Made by a program: the position numbers and the translations under genes
Origin: Roseateles sp. DAIF2
GTDB taxonomy: Bacteria; Pseudomonadota; Gammaproteobacteria; Burkholderiales; Burkholderiaceae_C
Assembly (NCBI RefSeq): GCF_015624425.1
Contig: NZ_CP049919.1
Coordinates: 868,001-932,000 of the forward strand
Direction of reading: 5' to 3'
Length of the DNA: 64,000 nt
Shown here: positions 17,614 to 26,820 of the stretch, in pieces
Position numbering within the stretch: the first letter of the stretch is position 1
How the letters are laid out: each line of letters begins with the position of its first letter
The notes under the pieces: model-generated
Told to the model about the DNA's origin: nothing
Seen by the model: only the letters and a program-made list of their open reading frames with translations
Databases searched by the model: none

Positions 17614-18663
17614 ATGAGTCGTGAGTCTTCCTTCGCCTGGGCCCTGGTCGGCCCGGGCCGCATCGCCGGCCGCTTTGCCGAGGCGGTGACGCAACTGCCG
17701 GGCATGCATCTGGCTGCGGTGGTCGGGCGCGATGCCGCGCGTGCCGCGGCCTTTGCCGCGCGCTGGCCGCAAGGAGAAGAGGGCGCGTTGCCGCGGGCCG
17801 GCGACGATCTCGCCGCGCTGCTGACCGATCCGGCGATCGACGGCGTCTATGTCGCGACGCCCCATGCCCAGCATGGCGCCGTGGTGCGCGCCTGCCTGCA
17901 GGCCGGCAAGGCGGTGCTGTGCGAGAAGTCGCTGGTGCCGACCCGGGCCGAGGCCGAGCCGCTGGCGGCGCTGGCGCGCGAGCGCCGCGTGTTCCTGATG
18001 GAGGCGCTGTGGACGCGCTTCCTGCCGGTCTACCAGCGCGTCGGCGCATGGCTGCGCGAAGGCCGCATCGGCGAGCTGCGCGCGATCCAGTCCAGCTTCT
18101 GCTTCCCTGCCCCCTACGACCCGGCGAGCCGTTTGTTCGACCCGGCGCTGGCCGGCGGCGCGCTGCTGGACGTGGGCGTCTACAGCCTGAGCGTGACGCG
18201 CTGGGCGCTGCAGCAGCAGACGCCGGGCGGCCGCTGCCCGGAGTTCGAACAGCTGCAGGTGCGCGGCGCGCTGGCACCCACCGGCGTGGACCTGCGCTTT
18301 CACGCCACCCTGGACTTCCCCGGCGGCATCGTCGCCCAGCACTACTGCGCGCTCGACGCCAGCGGCGACAACGCGCTGCGCCTGATCGGCTCGCGCGGCC
18401 ATATCGTGCTGCCCCAGCGCTTCTGGCAGGCCACCGAGGCGCGGCTGCAGCTGCATGGCGAGCCCGAGGCAGAGGTTGCCAGCCTGCCCTTCGCGATCAA
18501 CGGCTTCGAGGGCGAGATCGAGGAGGCGGTGCGCTGCGTGCGCGCCGGCCTGATCGAAAGCCCGCACATGCCGCTGGACGAGAGCCTGGCCACGCTGGGG
18601 TGGATGGACGAGATCCGGCGAAGGCTGGGGGTGAGGTATCCGTTCGAGACCGAGGTCGCATGA
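17614..18663 (+). CDS. Gfo/Idh/MocA-family NAD(P)-dependent oxidoreductase
   Basis: This 349-residue enzyme has an N-terminal Rossmann fold (ALVGPGRIAGRFAEAV), the family EKS motif in KAVLCEKSLVPT (usually EKP), and a C-terminal dimerisation and substrate domain with GGGALLDVGVYS-like sequence. These enzymes oxidise or reduce sugars, inositols or trans-dihydrodiols. The sequence is close to the dihydrodiol-dehydrogenase/glucose-fructose oxidoreductase-like group (MEALWTRFLPVYQ). The substrate is unknown. Its stop overlaps the next gene by 4 bp. Confidence 0.88.
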   Translation: MSRESSFAWALVGPGRIAGRFAEAVTQLPGMHLAAVVGRDAARAAAFAARWPQGEEGALPRAGDDLAALLTDPAIDGVYVATPHAQHGAVVRACLQAGKAVLCEKSLVPTRAEAEPLAALARERRVFLMEALWTRFLPVYQRVGAWLREGRIGELRAIQSSFCFPAPYDPASRLFDPALAGGALLDVGVYSLSVTRWALQQQTPGGRCPEFEQLQVRGALAPTGVDLRFHATLDFPGGIVAQHYCALDASGDNALRLIGSRGHIVLPQRFWQATEARLQLHGEPEAEVASLPFAINGFEGEIEEAVRCVRAGLIESPHMPLDESLATLGWMDEIRRRLGVRYPFETEVA

Positions 18664-18995
18664 GCGATAGGGTGCCCAGGGCCCGCCGCGCCGACCGGCT
18701 GGTCGCCGCGCTGGTCTTCGGTGGGCTGCTGGCCTACTGCGTCCATGGTGCGCTCACCGGTGCGCTGTTCATCCCCGCCACGCGCGGTGGGGGCGCGGGC
18801 GTCAATTTGCCGGCCGCGGCCGCCTGGAGCCTGGCCGGCGGCTTTGCCACCCTGTGGCTGGCGGTGGAGTTGCGCATGGGCTTGTTGCCGGCCTTGCTGA
18901 GGCCGCGCGGCCGCGTGTGCCTTGAGTTCCTGTTGCTGGCGGCGGGTCTCGTGCTGATGTGGCTGGCCTATCGCTGGCCGGGACCGCCGGCGTGA
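18660..18995 (+). CDS. Small membrane protein, three predicted TM helices
   Basis: The 111-residue product has hydrophobic segments at about 14-35, 53-70 and 86-103, separated by short charged loops. The ATG overlaps the oxidoreductase stop (ATGA), which supports both the start and co-expression. No family is recognised. Confidence 0.65.
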   Translation: MSDRVPRARRADRLVAALVFGGLLAYCVHGALTGALFIPATRGGGAGVNLPAAAAWSLAGGFATLWLAVELRMGLLPALLRPRGRVCLEFLLLAAGLVLMWLAYRWPGPPA

Positions 18996-19002
18996 GTTCA
19001 GA

Positions 19003-19527
19003 ATGCTTGCTGACCAATCAATCAAAACTGTCGCGGGAGCCGTACCGGTGTTGCTAGTGCGTGAAATGAATGCGGCCGACATCCCCGCGGTGGCGGAGGT
19101 GCATCGGGCCTCGTTTGTGCGCCAGTGCCTGTCGCATGAGTGGATCAGCGCCAGCTTCAATGCGCGGCCCAAGACCCTGGCCTTCGTGGCGGAAAGGGAA
19201 GGGGCCGTCGCGGCCTATATCTTCTGGACCCAGAAGAGCGGCTTCAGGCCGGAGGTGGTGCTGGAGCTGGAACAGCTGGCCGTGCATCCGGCGCATCGCG
19301 CGCGAGGAGTGGGGCGGGCCTTGATCGAGCGTTCGCTGCCGCTGGTGAAAGCTCTGCTACACGAGCAGCAGGGCGCGGTGCTCAAGCATGTACTCGTCAC
19401 CACGCGGGCCGACAACCATGCGCAGCAGCTGTACCGGCAGACCCTGGGCGCCGAGATCGAGGCGGTGATCCCGAATCTCTACTCGGCCGACGAGGTGCTG
19501 ATGGTCGCGCGCCATCCCCCGGGCTGA
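19003..19527 (+). CDS. GNAT-family N-acetyltransferase
   Basis: The 174-residue protein has the GNAT fold. The first strand is VLLVREMNAADIPAVAEVHR, and acetyl-CoA-binding motif A is LEQLAVHPAHRARGVGRALI. The C-terminal half contains ADNHAQQLYRQTLGA, the usual helix near the active site. No ribosome site decides between the ATG at 19003 and a GTG at 19048. The substrate is unknown. Confidence 0.85.
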   Translation: MLADQSIKTVAGAVPVLLVREMNAADIPAVAEVHRASFVRQCLSHEWISASFNARPKTLAFVAEREGAVAAYIFWTQKSGFRPEVVLELEQLAVHPAHRARGVGRALIERSLPLVKALLHEQQGAVLKHVLVTTRADNHAQQLYRQTLGAEIEAVIPNLYSADEVLMVARHPPG

Positions 19528-19630
19528 TCGGGGCATTGGGGGGCGAGGCGGCAAGTACCGATGGCTCCGGTGAGCTAGCGCCAGGCCTCGGTCCAGCAGG
19601 GTTATCACGGGCACCGCTCCCAGTCTCAAG

Positions 19631-19657
19631 TTGTAGTATGACCTGATCAATCTACAA
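19631..19657. promoter_or_regulatory. Imperfect 27-bp palindrome, probable operator of the GntR regulator
   Basis: The outer arms TTGTAG (19631-19636) and CTACAA (19652-19657) and the inner TGA and TCA (19639-19641 and 19647-19649) are symmetric about one centre. The site lies 22 bp before the TTG start of the GntR/FadR-type gene. FadR-subfamily regulators bind this kind of TNGT...ACNA dyad and usually repress their own operon. Confidence 0.5.
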
Positions 19658-19679
19658 ATACAGGCCGGAGACAAACGCC

Positions 19680-20477
19680 TTGGCAAGCCCCGCTGCCGCG
19701 TCGTCCGCGACGCCCTTGCAGACAGATGCGCCCGCGCCGCGGCTGCAGGCCAGCCGCCTGTCGGACCGGCTGGCGGCGCTGCTGGCCGAGCAGGTGGTCT
19801 CCGGCGCGCTGAACCCGGGCGACCGGCTGCCGACCGAGCAGCAGCTCTCCGAGCGGCATGGCGTGTCGCGCACCGTGGTGCGCGAGGCGGTGCACCAGCT
19901 GAAGTCGCAGGGCCTGCTGATCTCGCGCCAGGGCTCGGGCGTCTATGTCGCGCCGCCGGCGCTGAACAAGCCGCTGGCCTTCGATCCCACGGTGCTGGAA
20001 TCGCTGGAGGCGGTAACCCATATCGTCGAGGTGCGGCGCGCGCTGGAGGGCGAGATCGCCGCGCTGGCGGCGCGGCGCGCCACGCGTGCGCAGATCGCCG
20101 GCCTGCGCCGCGCGCTGCGCGCGATCGAGGCCGCGGTGGCGGCCGGCGGCGACGGCGTCGAGCAAGACCTGGCCCTGCACCGCGCGATCGCCGAGTCCAC
20201 CGGCAATCCGCAGTTCGGCCGCCTGCTCGGCTTCCTGGAGCAATACCTGCGCGAGGCGATGCGGGTGACGCGCGGCAACGAGGCGCGGCACCAGGGCTTT
20301 GCCGACGCGGTGCGCGACGAGCACCGGGCCCTGGTCGAGGCGATCGCGGCGCGCGACGAAAGCGGCGCACGCCGCATCGCGATGGGCCATATGGAAAAGG
20401 CGGCGCAGCGGCTCGAGGTCGCCGGCATGCTGCCGGGTACCAAGGGCGCAGCGCGCAGCAGGCGGGGCACGACATGA
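19680..20477 (+). CDS. GntR/FadR-family regulator of the tetronate operon
   Basis: The 265-residue protein starts at TTG. The winged helix (residues about 25-90) holds LPTEQQLSERHGVSRTVVRE and ISRQGSGVYV. The C-terminal FCD effector domain follows (LHRAIAESTGNPQF, DEHRALVEAI with its metal-binding His residues). It heads the rightward operon and its stop overlaps the next gene by 4 bp, so it most likely represses the tetronate genes until the substrate or an intermediate binds. The regulator family is firm; the effector is inferred. Confidence 0.88.
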   Translation: MASPAAASSATPLQTDAPAPRLQASRLSDRLAALLAEQVVSGALNPGDRLPTEQQLSERHGVSRTVVREAVHQLKSQGLLISRQGSGVYVAPPALNKPLAFDPTVLESLEAVTHIVEVRRALEGEIAALAARRATRAQIAGLRRALRAIEAAVAAGGDGVEQDLALHRAIAESTGNPQFGRLLGFLEQYLREAMRVTRGNEARHQGFADAVRDEHRALVEAIAARDESGARRIAMGHMEKAAQRLEVAGMLPGTKGAARSRRGTT

Positions 20478-21391
20478 AGCATGAGCTCACCCTGGGCGTG
20501 ATCGGTCTGGGCTCGATGGGTTTCGGTGCCGCCGTCTCGGCGCTGCGCCGCGGCCTGCCGGTCTGGGGGCTGGACCTGCGCGCCGAGGCGCGCGAGCGCT
20601 TTGCGGTCGAGGGTGGGCATGCCACCGACTCGCTGGCCGAGCTGGCCGCGGCCTGCGATGTGGTGCAGTTGCTGGTGGTCAATGCGGCGCAGACCGAGGC
20701 GCTGCTGTTCGACCAGGCGGACCGGCCGGGGCTCGTCAGCCTGCTGCGGCCCGGCGCGGTGGTGATCGCCTCCGCGACGGTGGATCCGGCGCTGCCGCCG
20801 CAATGGGAGGCGCGGCTGGCGGAGCGCGGCCTGCTGTTCATCGACGGCCCGGTCTCGGGCGGCGCGAAGAAGGCGGCCGAGGGGCAGATGACCGTGATGG
20901 CCTCGGGCCGGCCGCAGGCCTTCGCGGCGGCCGAGCCGGCGCTGGCCGCGATCGCCGGCAAGGTCTACCGCCTGGGCGATGCGGCCGGCATCGGCTCGAC
21001 GGTCAAGATGGTCAACCAGCATCTGGCCGGCGTGCATATCGCCGCGGCCTGCGAGGCGATGGCGCTGGGCCTGCGCGCCGGCGCCGATGCGCGCCAGCTC
21101 TATGAGGTGATCTGCAACTCGGCCGGCATGAGCTGGATGTTCCAGAACCGCGTGCCGCATATCCTGGACGGCGACTACCGGCCGCTGTCCAGCGTCAACA
21201 TCTTCGTCAAGGACCTGGGCATCGTGCTGGACGCGGCGCGCCAGCTGCAGTTCCCGTTGCCGCTGGCCGCGCAGGCGCACCAGCTCTACCTCGCCACCGC
21301 GGCCGCCGGCCATGGCGACGAGGACGATGCCGCGGTGATCAAGCATTACGCGGCGCTGGCCGGACTGAAGCTGCCGGAGGGCCAGGCATGA
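20474..21391 (+). CDS. ltnD: L-threonate dehydrogenase
   Basis: This 305-residue member of the beta-hydroxyacid dehydrogenase family has the NAD-binding GVIGLGSMGFG (G11-G16), substrate-binding DGPVSGGAKKA, and catalytic Lys K178 in GSTVKMVNQHLAG. Together with otnK, otnC and otnI downstream it matches the characterised L-threonate pathway: LtnD oxidises L-threonate to 2-oxo-tetronate. It is coupled by 4-bp overlaps to the regulator gene in front and the kinase gene behind. Alternative members of this family reduce tartronate semialdehyde, but the context favours LtnD. Confidence 0.88.
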   Translation: MKHELTLGVIGLGSMGFGAAVSALRRGLPVWGLDLRAEARERFAVEGGHATDSLAELAAACDVVQLLVVNAAQTEALLFDQADRPGLVSLLRPGAVVIASATVDPALPPQWEARLAERGLLFIDGPVSGGAKKAAEGQMTVMASGRPQAFAAAEPALAAIAGKVYRLGDAAGIGSTVKMVNQHLAGVHIAAACEAMALGLRAGADARQLYEVICNSAGMSWMFQNRVPHILDGDYRPLSSVNIFVKDLGIVLDAARQLQFPLPLAAQAHQLYLATAAAGHGDEDDAAVIKHYAALAGLKLPEGQA

Positions 21392-22680
21392 GCGAGGTGC
21401 AGCGCCCGGTGCTGGGCGTGATCGCCGACGATTTCACCGGCGCCAGCGACGTGGCCAGCATGCTGGTGCGCGAGGGCCTGCGCACCCGGCTGCTGATCGG
21501 TGTGCCGCCGGCCGGGATGGCGCCGCCCGCCGATGCCGACGCGCTGGTGATCGCGCTGAAGAGCCGCACCGTGCCGGCCGCCCAGGCGGTGGCGGCCTCG
21601 CTGGCCGCGCTGGGCTGGCTGCGCGAGCGCGCGCAGGCGCGCCAGTTCTACTTCAAGTACTGCTCCACCTTCGATTCGACGCCGGCCGGCAATATCGGGC
21701 CGGTGGCCGAGGCCCTGCTGGAGGCGCTGGGCGGCGACTTCACGATCGCCTGCCCGGCCTTCCCTGAGAACGGCCGCACGGTGTTCCGCGGCCATCTGTT
21801 CGTCGGCGACCAGCTGCTCAGCGAATCGGGCATGCGCGAGCATCCGCTGACGCCGATGAGCGATGCGAATCTGGTGCGCGTGCTGCAGGCGCAGAGCCGG
21901 GGCCGGGTCGGCCTGCTGGGCCACCAGGCGCTGGCCGGCGGCGCGGCCGCGGCGCGCGAGCGCATTGCCGCGCTGCGCGCCGAGGGCGTGCGCCTGGCGG
22001 TGGCCGATGCGGTCGACGACCATGACCTGCGCGTGTTGGCCGAGGCCTGCATCGAGCTGCCGCTCTTGACCGCCGGCTCCGGCCTGGCGCTGGGCCTGCC
22101 GGCGCTCTATGCGGCGCGCGGCTGGGTGCAGCCGGATGCGGCGGCGGCGGACCTGCCGGCGGTCGGCGGGCGCGCGGCGGTGCTGTCGGGCTCCTGCTCG
22201 ACAGCCAGCAATGCGCAGGTGCGACATTGGCTGGAGGCCGGCCGGCCCGCGCTGCGGCTCGACCCGCTGGCGCTGGCCGAGGGCCAGCCGCTGGTCGAGC
22301 AGGCGCTGGCCTGGGCGGGCAGGCAGGCCTGGCCGCTGCTGATCTACGCCACCGCCGAGGCCGAGGCGCTGCGGCGGGTGCAGATGACGCTGGGCGCGGC
22401 GCGCGCCGGCGCGCTGGTCGAGACGGCGCTGGCCGCGATCGCGCGCGGCCTGGTCGAGCGGCATGGCGTGCATCGCCTGGTGGTGGCCGGCGGCGAGACC
22501 TCGGGCGCGGTGGTGCAGGCCCTGGGCCTGCAGGCGCTGCGCATCGGCGCGGCCATCGATCCCGGCGTGCCCTGGACCCATGCCGAGGGGCCGGGCGGCC
22601 AGCCGCTGCTGCTGGCGCTGAAGTCCGGCAACTTCGGCACGGTCGACTTCTTCGCCAAGGCGCTGCGCCGGGTGGCCTGA
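21388..22680 (+). CDS. otnK: 3-oxo-tetronate kinase
   Basis: The 430-residue four-carbon acid sugar kinase belongs to the former DUF1537 family. The N-terminal domain begins LGVIADDFTGASDVASMLVR, the diagnostic substrate-binding motif. The C-terminal nucleotide-binding domain holds VLSGSCSTASNAQV and HRLVVAGGETSGAVVQALG. OtnK phosphorylates 3-oxo-tetronate at the 4-position with ATP. Length is normal, and both ends overlap neighbouring genes of the operon. Confidence 0.93.
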   Translation: MSEVQRPVLGVIADDFTGASDVASMLVREGLRTRLLIGVPPAGMAPPADADALVIALKSRTVPAAQAVAASLAALGWLRERAQARQFYFKYCSTFDSTPAGNIGPVAEALLEALGGDFTIACPAFPENGRTVFRGHLFVGDQLLSESGMREHPLTPMSDANLVRVLQAQSRGRVGLLGHQALAGGAAAARERIAALRAEGVRLAVADAVDDHDLRVLAEACIELPLLTAGSGLALGLPALYAARGWVQPDAAAADLPAVGGRAAVLSGSCSTASNAQVRHWLEAGRPALRLDPLALAEGQPLVEQALAWAGRQAWPLLIYATAEAEALRRVQMTLGAARAGALVETALAAIARGLVERHGVHRLVVAGGETSGAVVQALGLQALRIGAAIDPGVPWTHAEGPGGQPLLLALKSGNFGTVDFFAKALRRVA

Positions 22681-23369
22681 TGAGCGAAGCGATGCCGCAA
22701 GACCTGACCCTGCGCGAGGAGATCTGCCGCGTCGGCCGCTCCCTGTTCGAGCGCGGCTATCTGCATGCGACGGCCGGCAACATCAGCCTGCGCCTGCCCG
22801 AGGGGCGCGGCTTCCTGATCACGCCCACCGAGGCCTGCCTGGGCTGGCTGCGGCCGGAGCAGCTGGCCCATGTGGCGGCCGACGGCGCGACCCAGCTCAG
22901 CGGCGATCGCGCCAGCAAGACCCTGGCCCTGCACCGGCGCATCTACGCGGCCGAGCCGCGCGCGCAATGCGTGATCCACAGCCACAGCACTCATCTGGTG
23001 GCGCTGAGCCTGGCCGGCGTCTGGCGGCCCGACCGGGTGCTGCCGCCGCTGACGCCCTACTACCTGATGAAGGTCGGCCCGGTGCCGCTGATCCCCTACC
23101 ACCGGCCCGGCGATCCGGCGGTGGCCGAGCGGGTGGCCGCCGCGATCGAGGCCGGGCATGCAGCCGGCACGCCGCTGCGCGCGGTGCTGCTGGAGCGGCT
23201 CGGCCCCAATGTCTGGCACGAGTCGCCGGCCGCCGCGATGGCGGTGCTGGAGGAGCTGGAGGAGACCGCGCGGCTGTGGCTGATGACGCGCGACCGTCCC
23301 GACGCGCCGGCGCCGCTGGACGAGGCCCGGATCGAGGAGCTGCGCCGCCATTTCGGCGCGGTCTGGTGA
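22680..23369 (+). CDS. otnC: 3-oxo-tetronate 4-phosphate decarboxylase (class II aldolase family)
   Basis: The 229-residue metal-dependent enzyme of the AraD/FucA class II aldolase fold carries ATAGNISLRLP for phosphate binding, TPTEACLGWL, and the metal ligands H100 and H102 in VIHSHSTHLVAL, with a further His near the end of the domain. OtnC decarboxylates 3-oxo-tetronate 4-phosphate to dihydroxyacetone phosphate. The start codon shares one base with the otnK stop (TGATG). This is the step that sends the carbon into glycolysis. Confidence 0.92.
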   Translation: MSEAMPQDLTLREEICRVGRSLFERGYLHATAGNISLRLPEGRGFLITPTEACLGWLRPEQLAHVAADGATQLSGDRASKTLALHRRIYAAEPRAQCVIHSHSTHLVALSLAGVWRPDRVLPPLTPYYLMKVGPVPLIPYHRPGDPAVAERVAAAIEAGHAAGTPLRAVLLERLGPNVWHESPAAAMAVLEELEETARLWLMTRDRPDAPAPLDEARIEELRRHFGAVW

Positions 23370-23410
23370 ACGGATGAAGAACCACTAGCAGAACAAGGAC
23401 GAGCCATCCG

Positions 23411-24217
23411 ATGCCGCAATTCGCCGCCAACCTGAGCCTGATGTACCAGGAACATGCCGACCTGCTGGATCGCTTCGGCGCGGCCGCGCGCGACGGCTTC
23501 AAGGCGGTGGAGTTCCTGTTCCCCTATGCGCATGAGGCGCGCGACCTGGCGCAGCGCCTCGCCGACCATGGGCTGCGCCAGGCGCTGTTCAATGCGCCGC
23601 CGGGCGACTTCGGCGCCGGCGAGCGCGGCCTGGCCGCGCTGCCGGGGCGCGAGGACGAGTTCCGCTTCGGCTTCGAGCATCTGGCCCTGCCCTATGCGAT
23701 CGCGCTCGGCTGCCCGCGCCTGCATGTGATGGCGGGCCTGCGGCCGGCCGGCGCCGAGCCCGCGCGCCTGCGCGCCACCTATCTGGAGAACCTGGCCTGG
23801 GCGGCCGGCCTGGCGGCCCAGGCCGGGCGCGAGATCCTGATCGAGCCGATCAACCCCCGCGACATCCCGGGCTATCTGCTGAACCGCCAGGACGAGGCCC
23901 ATGCGGTCGTCGCCGAGATCGGCGCAACGAACCTGAAGGTGCAGATGGATCTGTACCACTGCCAGATCGTCGAGGGCGATGTCGCGACCAAGCTGCGCCA
24001 GTACCTGCCCAGCGGCCGGGTCGGCCATCTGCAGATCGCCGGCGTGCCGGCGCGCCACGAGCCCGATGCCCAGGGCGAGCTGAACTGGCCCTGGCTGTTC
24101 GCGCTGCTCGACGAGCTGGGCTATGCGGGCCATGTCGGCGCCGAGTACCGGCCGCGCGGCGCCAGCACTACGGCGGGCCTGGGCTGGTTCGCGCCGTACA
24201 AGGAGTCCCAGGCATGA
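23411..24217 (+). CDS. otnI: 2-oxo-tetronate isomerase (hydroxypyruvate isomerase family)
   Basis: The 268-residue TIM-barrel protein of the xylose-isomerase-like superfamily starts [20 protein letters not shown]. It has the metal-binding Glu in [16 protein letters not shown], and [15 protein letters not shown] and [15 protein letters not shown] supply further ligands. OtnI converts 2-oxo- to 3-oxo-tetronate between LtnD or DenD and OtnK. An AAGGACGAG ribosome site precedes the ATG. Plain hydroxypyruvate isomerase (Hyi) is nearly identical in motifs, but the operon context decides for OtnI. Confidence 0.9.
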   Translation: MPQFAANLSLMYQEHADLLDRFGAAARDGFKAVEFLFPYAHEARDLAQRLADHGLRQALFNAPPGDFGAGERGLAALPGREDEFRFGFEHLALPYAIALGCPRLHVMAGLRPAGAEPARLRATYLENLAWAAGLAAQAGREILIEPINPRDIPGYLLNRQDEAHAVVAEIGATNLKVQMDLYHCQIVEGDVATKLRQYLPSGRVGHLQIAGVPARHEPDAQGELNWPWLFALLDELGYAGHVGAEYRPRGASTTAGLGWFAPYKESQA

Positions 24218-25206
24218 AGCTCTTGATCACCGGCGCCGCCGGCTTTCTGGGCGCGCGGCTGGCGCGTACCCTGCTGGCCCGCGGCCAGCTGGCCGGCCGG
24301 CCCATCACGGCCCTGGTGCTGGCCGACCTGCATGCGCCGCCGCCCGAGCTGCTGGCCGATGCGCGGGTCCAGGCGCGCAGCGGCGCGCTGCTGGAGCAGG
24401 CCGCGGCGCTGGGCGCCGAGGGCTTCGATGGCGTGTTCCATCTGGCTTCGGCGGTGTCGGCCGAATGCGAGCTGGATTTCGAGCTGGGCCTCAGGTCCAA
24501 CCTCGACACCACGCGCGCGCTGCTGGACGCGCTGCGGCTCGGGGGCCAGGCGCCGCGCTTCGTGTTCGCCAGCTCGGTCGCGGTGTTCGGCGGCGATGCG
24601 ACGCTGCCGCTGCCGGCGCTGGTGCGCGACGACACCCTGCCGCTGCCGCAGTCCTCCTACGGCATCCACAAGTTCATCTGCGAGCAGCTGGTCGCGGACT
24701 ACACGCGCAAGGGCTATATCGACGGCCGCAGCGCGCGGCTGATGACGGTGGCGGTGCGCCCCGGCCGGCCCAATGGCGCGGCCTCGGGCTTTCTGTCCGG
24801 CATCGTGCGCGAGCCGCTGGCCGGGCTGGACGCGGTCTGCCCGGTGGCGCCAGAAACCGCGGTCGCGCTGGCCTCGCCGGCCGCGACCATCGCCGGCCTG
24901 ATCCGCGCCTACGAGGCCGCGCGCGAGGACTTCGGTGGCCGCAGCGCGCTGAACCTGCCGGCGCTAACGGTCACGGTGCGGCAGATGCTGGATGCGCTGG
25001 CCGCGCTGGCCGGGCCCGAGGCGCTGGCGCGGGTGCGCTTCGAGCCGGACCCGGCGATCGCGCGCCTAGTCGGCGGCTGGCCGGCGCGCTTCGAATCGGC
25101 GCGCTGCGCGCGGCTGGGCCTGGTGCCGGAGGCCGACTTCCTCGGCGTGCTGCGCCAGTACGCGGCCGATCACCCGCAGGCGATCCGGGTGCCGCTGCGG
25201 CTCTAA
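24214..25206 (+). CDS. denD: D-erythronate dehydrogenase (extended SDR / epimerase fold)
   Basis: The 330-residue NAD-dependent extended SDR has the Gly-rich [13 protein letters not shown] at the N-terminus and the active-site residues SS...YxxxK in [10 protein letters not shown] and [14 protein letters not shown]. It begins inside the end of otnI (4-bp overlap). DenD oxidises D-erythronate to 2-oxo-D-tetronate, giving the operon a second entry point beside LtnD. The family also contains NAD-dependent epimerases; the operon makes DenD the best call. Confidence 0.9.
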   Translation: MKLLITGAAGFLGARLARTLLARGQLAGRPITALVLADLHAPPPELLADARVQARSGALLEQAAALGAEGFDGVFHLASAVSAECELDFELGLRSNLDTTRALLDALRLGGQAPRFVFASSVAVFGGDATLPLPALVRDDTLPLPQSSYGIHKFICEQLVADYTRKGYIDGRSARLMTVAVRPGRPNGAASGFLSGIVREPLAGLDAVCPVAPETAVALASPAATIAGLIRAYEAAREDFGGRSALNLPALTVTVRQMLDALAALAGPEALARVRFEPDPAIARLVGGWPARFESARCARLGLVPEADFLGVLRQYAADHPQAIRVPLRL

Positions 25207-25264
25207 GGCTTCCTTTCTTTCTCGCGCGCTTCTTTTCGCTTCACGACAACGGAGACAAACCACC

Positions 25265-26248
25265 ATGAACCAGATGCTGAAGAAAACGAAGTTGATGATG
25301 ATGACGATGGCGCTGCTGGCCGCGGCCGGCGCGGCCTCGGCCCAGACGGTGCTGAAGATCGGCTACGCGACCACCAAGGAATCGCATTACGGCGTCGGCT
25401 CGACGGTGTTCTGCGACGAGGTCGAGAAGGGCACGCAGGGCCGCTACAAATGCCAGCAGTTCCCCAGCTCCGCGCTGGGCGGCGAGCGCGAGCAGATCGA
25501 GGCGGTGCAGCTCGGCACCCAGGACCTGACCAACACCTCGACCGGGCCGCTGGGCAACTTCCTGCCCGATGTGAAGCTGTTCGACATCCCCTTCCTGTTC
25601 CGCGACTACAACCATGCGCGCCACACGATGGACGGGCCGATCGGCCAGGACGTGCTGAAGAAGCTGCAGGGCAAGGGCCTGGTCGGCCTGGCCTGGACCG
25701 AGAACGGCTTCCGTCACATGACCAACAACAAGCATCCGATCGTCAAGCCGGAGGACGCCAAGGGCCTGAAGCTGCGCACGATGGAGAACAAGATCCATAT
25801 GGAGGGCTACAAGACCTTCGGCCTGCTGCCGACGCCGATGGCCTTCCCCGAGCTGTTCGGCGCGCTGCAGCAGGGCACGGTGGACGGTCAGGAGAACCCG
25901 ATTCCGGTGATCCTCTCGTCCAAGTTCGCCCAGGTGCAGAAGCATCTGTCGCTGACCGGCCATGTCTATTCGCCGGCGGTGCTGCTGCTGTCGCCCACGG
26001 TGTGGAACAAGCTCAACGACGCCGACAAGAAGGTCTTCACCGAGGCCGCGGCCAAGGGCGCGGCGGCGCAGCGCAAGAAGGTCAATGACGACGAGGCCAA
26101 TGGCATCGCGCAGCTGAAGAAGGACGGCATGCAGGTGGTCGAGAAGGTCGACGGGGAGGCCTTCCGCAAGGCGGTGACGCCGGCCTATGCGAACTTCGCC
26201 AAGGAGTTCGGCGCCGACAAGATCGCCGCGGTGCAGGCGGTCAAGTAA
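25265..26248 (+). CDS. dctP: TRAP transporter substrate-binding protein (DctP family)
   Basis: The 327-residue periplasmic protein starts with MNQMLKKTKLMMMTMALLAA, a Sec signal cut after ASA. The DctP fold shows GYATTKESHYGVGSTVF, the conserved Arg in the strand GLKLRTMENKIH, and QGTVDGQENPIPVILS. It captures the sugar acid outside the inner membrane and hands it to DctQM. It is the first of the three transporter genes. An unusually T/C-rich leader precedes it (25206-25240). Confidence 0.92.
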   Translation: MNQMLKKTKLMMMTMALLAAAGAASAQTVLKIGYATTKESHYGVGSTVFCDEVEKGTQGRYKCQQFPSSALGGEREQIEAVQLGTQDLTNTSTGPLGNFLPDVKLFDIPFLFRDYNHARHTMDGPIGQDVLKKLQGKGLVGLAWTENGFRHMTNNKHPIVKPEDAKGLKLRTMENKIHMEGYKTFGLLPTPMAFPELFGALQQGTVDGQENPIPVILSSKFAQVQKHLSLTGHVYSPAVLLLSPTVWNKLNDADKKVFTEAAAKGAAAQRKKVNDDEANGIAQLKKDGMQVVEKVDGEAFRKAVTPAYANFAKEFGADKIAAVQAVK

Positions 26249-26264
26249 GCACGGAAACGAGCCA

Positions 26265-26285
26265 CGCGCCGGCCCGGCCGGCGCG
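26265..26285. promoter_or_regulatory. Intercistronic hairpin between dctP and dctQ
   Basis: Perfect 9-bp arms CGCGCCGGC and GCCGGCGCG flank a 3-base loop, with no T run after them. In binding-protein operons such stems commonly protect the upstream mRNA so that the binding protein is made in excess over the membrane subunits. That role is inferred. Confidence 0.6.
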
Positions 26286-26301
26286 CGCGGGAGCTGCCTC
26301 C

Positions 26302-26820
26302 ATGTCGATGAATCTGTTCGAGAAATATTTCCTCGCGGCCAACCGCTGGGCGCTGATCATGCTGCTGGCGGCGATGGCGCTGATCATTTTTACCAATGTC
26401 GTGCTGCGCTACCTGACCCGCGAGTCGATCGAATGGGCCGAGGAAGTGGCCCGCCACCTGATGATCTGGCTGACCTTCCTGGGCGCCGGCCCGGTGCTGC
26501 GCTACGGCGGCCATATCGCGGTGGAGAACCTGCAGGACAGCCTGCCGCGGCCGGCGGCGGTGCTGCTGCGCGGGCTGATCGCGCTGCTGCTGCTGGGCTT
26601 CTTCGGCTTCATGATCTGGTACGGCCTGCTCTATATGGAGCGCACCCAGTACCAGACCACCGCCGCGACCCAGATCTCCTTTGCCTGGATCTACGCGGCG
26701 ATGCCGGTCGGCGGCGCGCTGCTGGTGGTGCATTGGCTGCTGATCATGCGCGGCTATCTGCGCGAGCGCGTGTTCGCGGCGGACGCGCATTTCGATGCGA
26801 ATGCGAGCGCATCTCTATGA
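26302..26820 (+). CDS. dctQ: TRAP transporter small permease (DctQ family)
   Basis: The 172-residue inner-membrane protein has four predicted helices and the family motif WAEEVARHLMIWLTFLGAGP. It pairs with the large permease gene that overlaps it by 4 bp and with the DctP protein upstream, forming the sodium-driven tetronate importer. Gene order P-Q-M is standard. Confidence 0.92.
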   Translation: MSMNLFEKYFLAANRWALIMLLAAMALIIFTNVVLRYLTRESIEWAEEVARHLMIWLTFLGAGPVLRYGGHIAVENLQDSLPRPAAVLLRGLIALLLLGFFGFMIWYGLLYMERTQYQTTAATQISFAWIYAAMPVGGALLVVHWLLIMRGYLRERVFAADAHFDANASASL

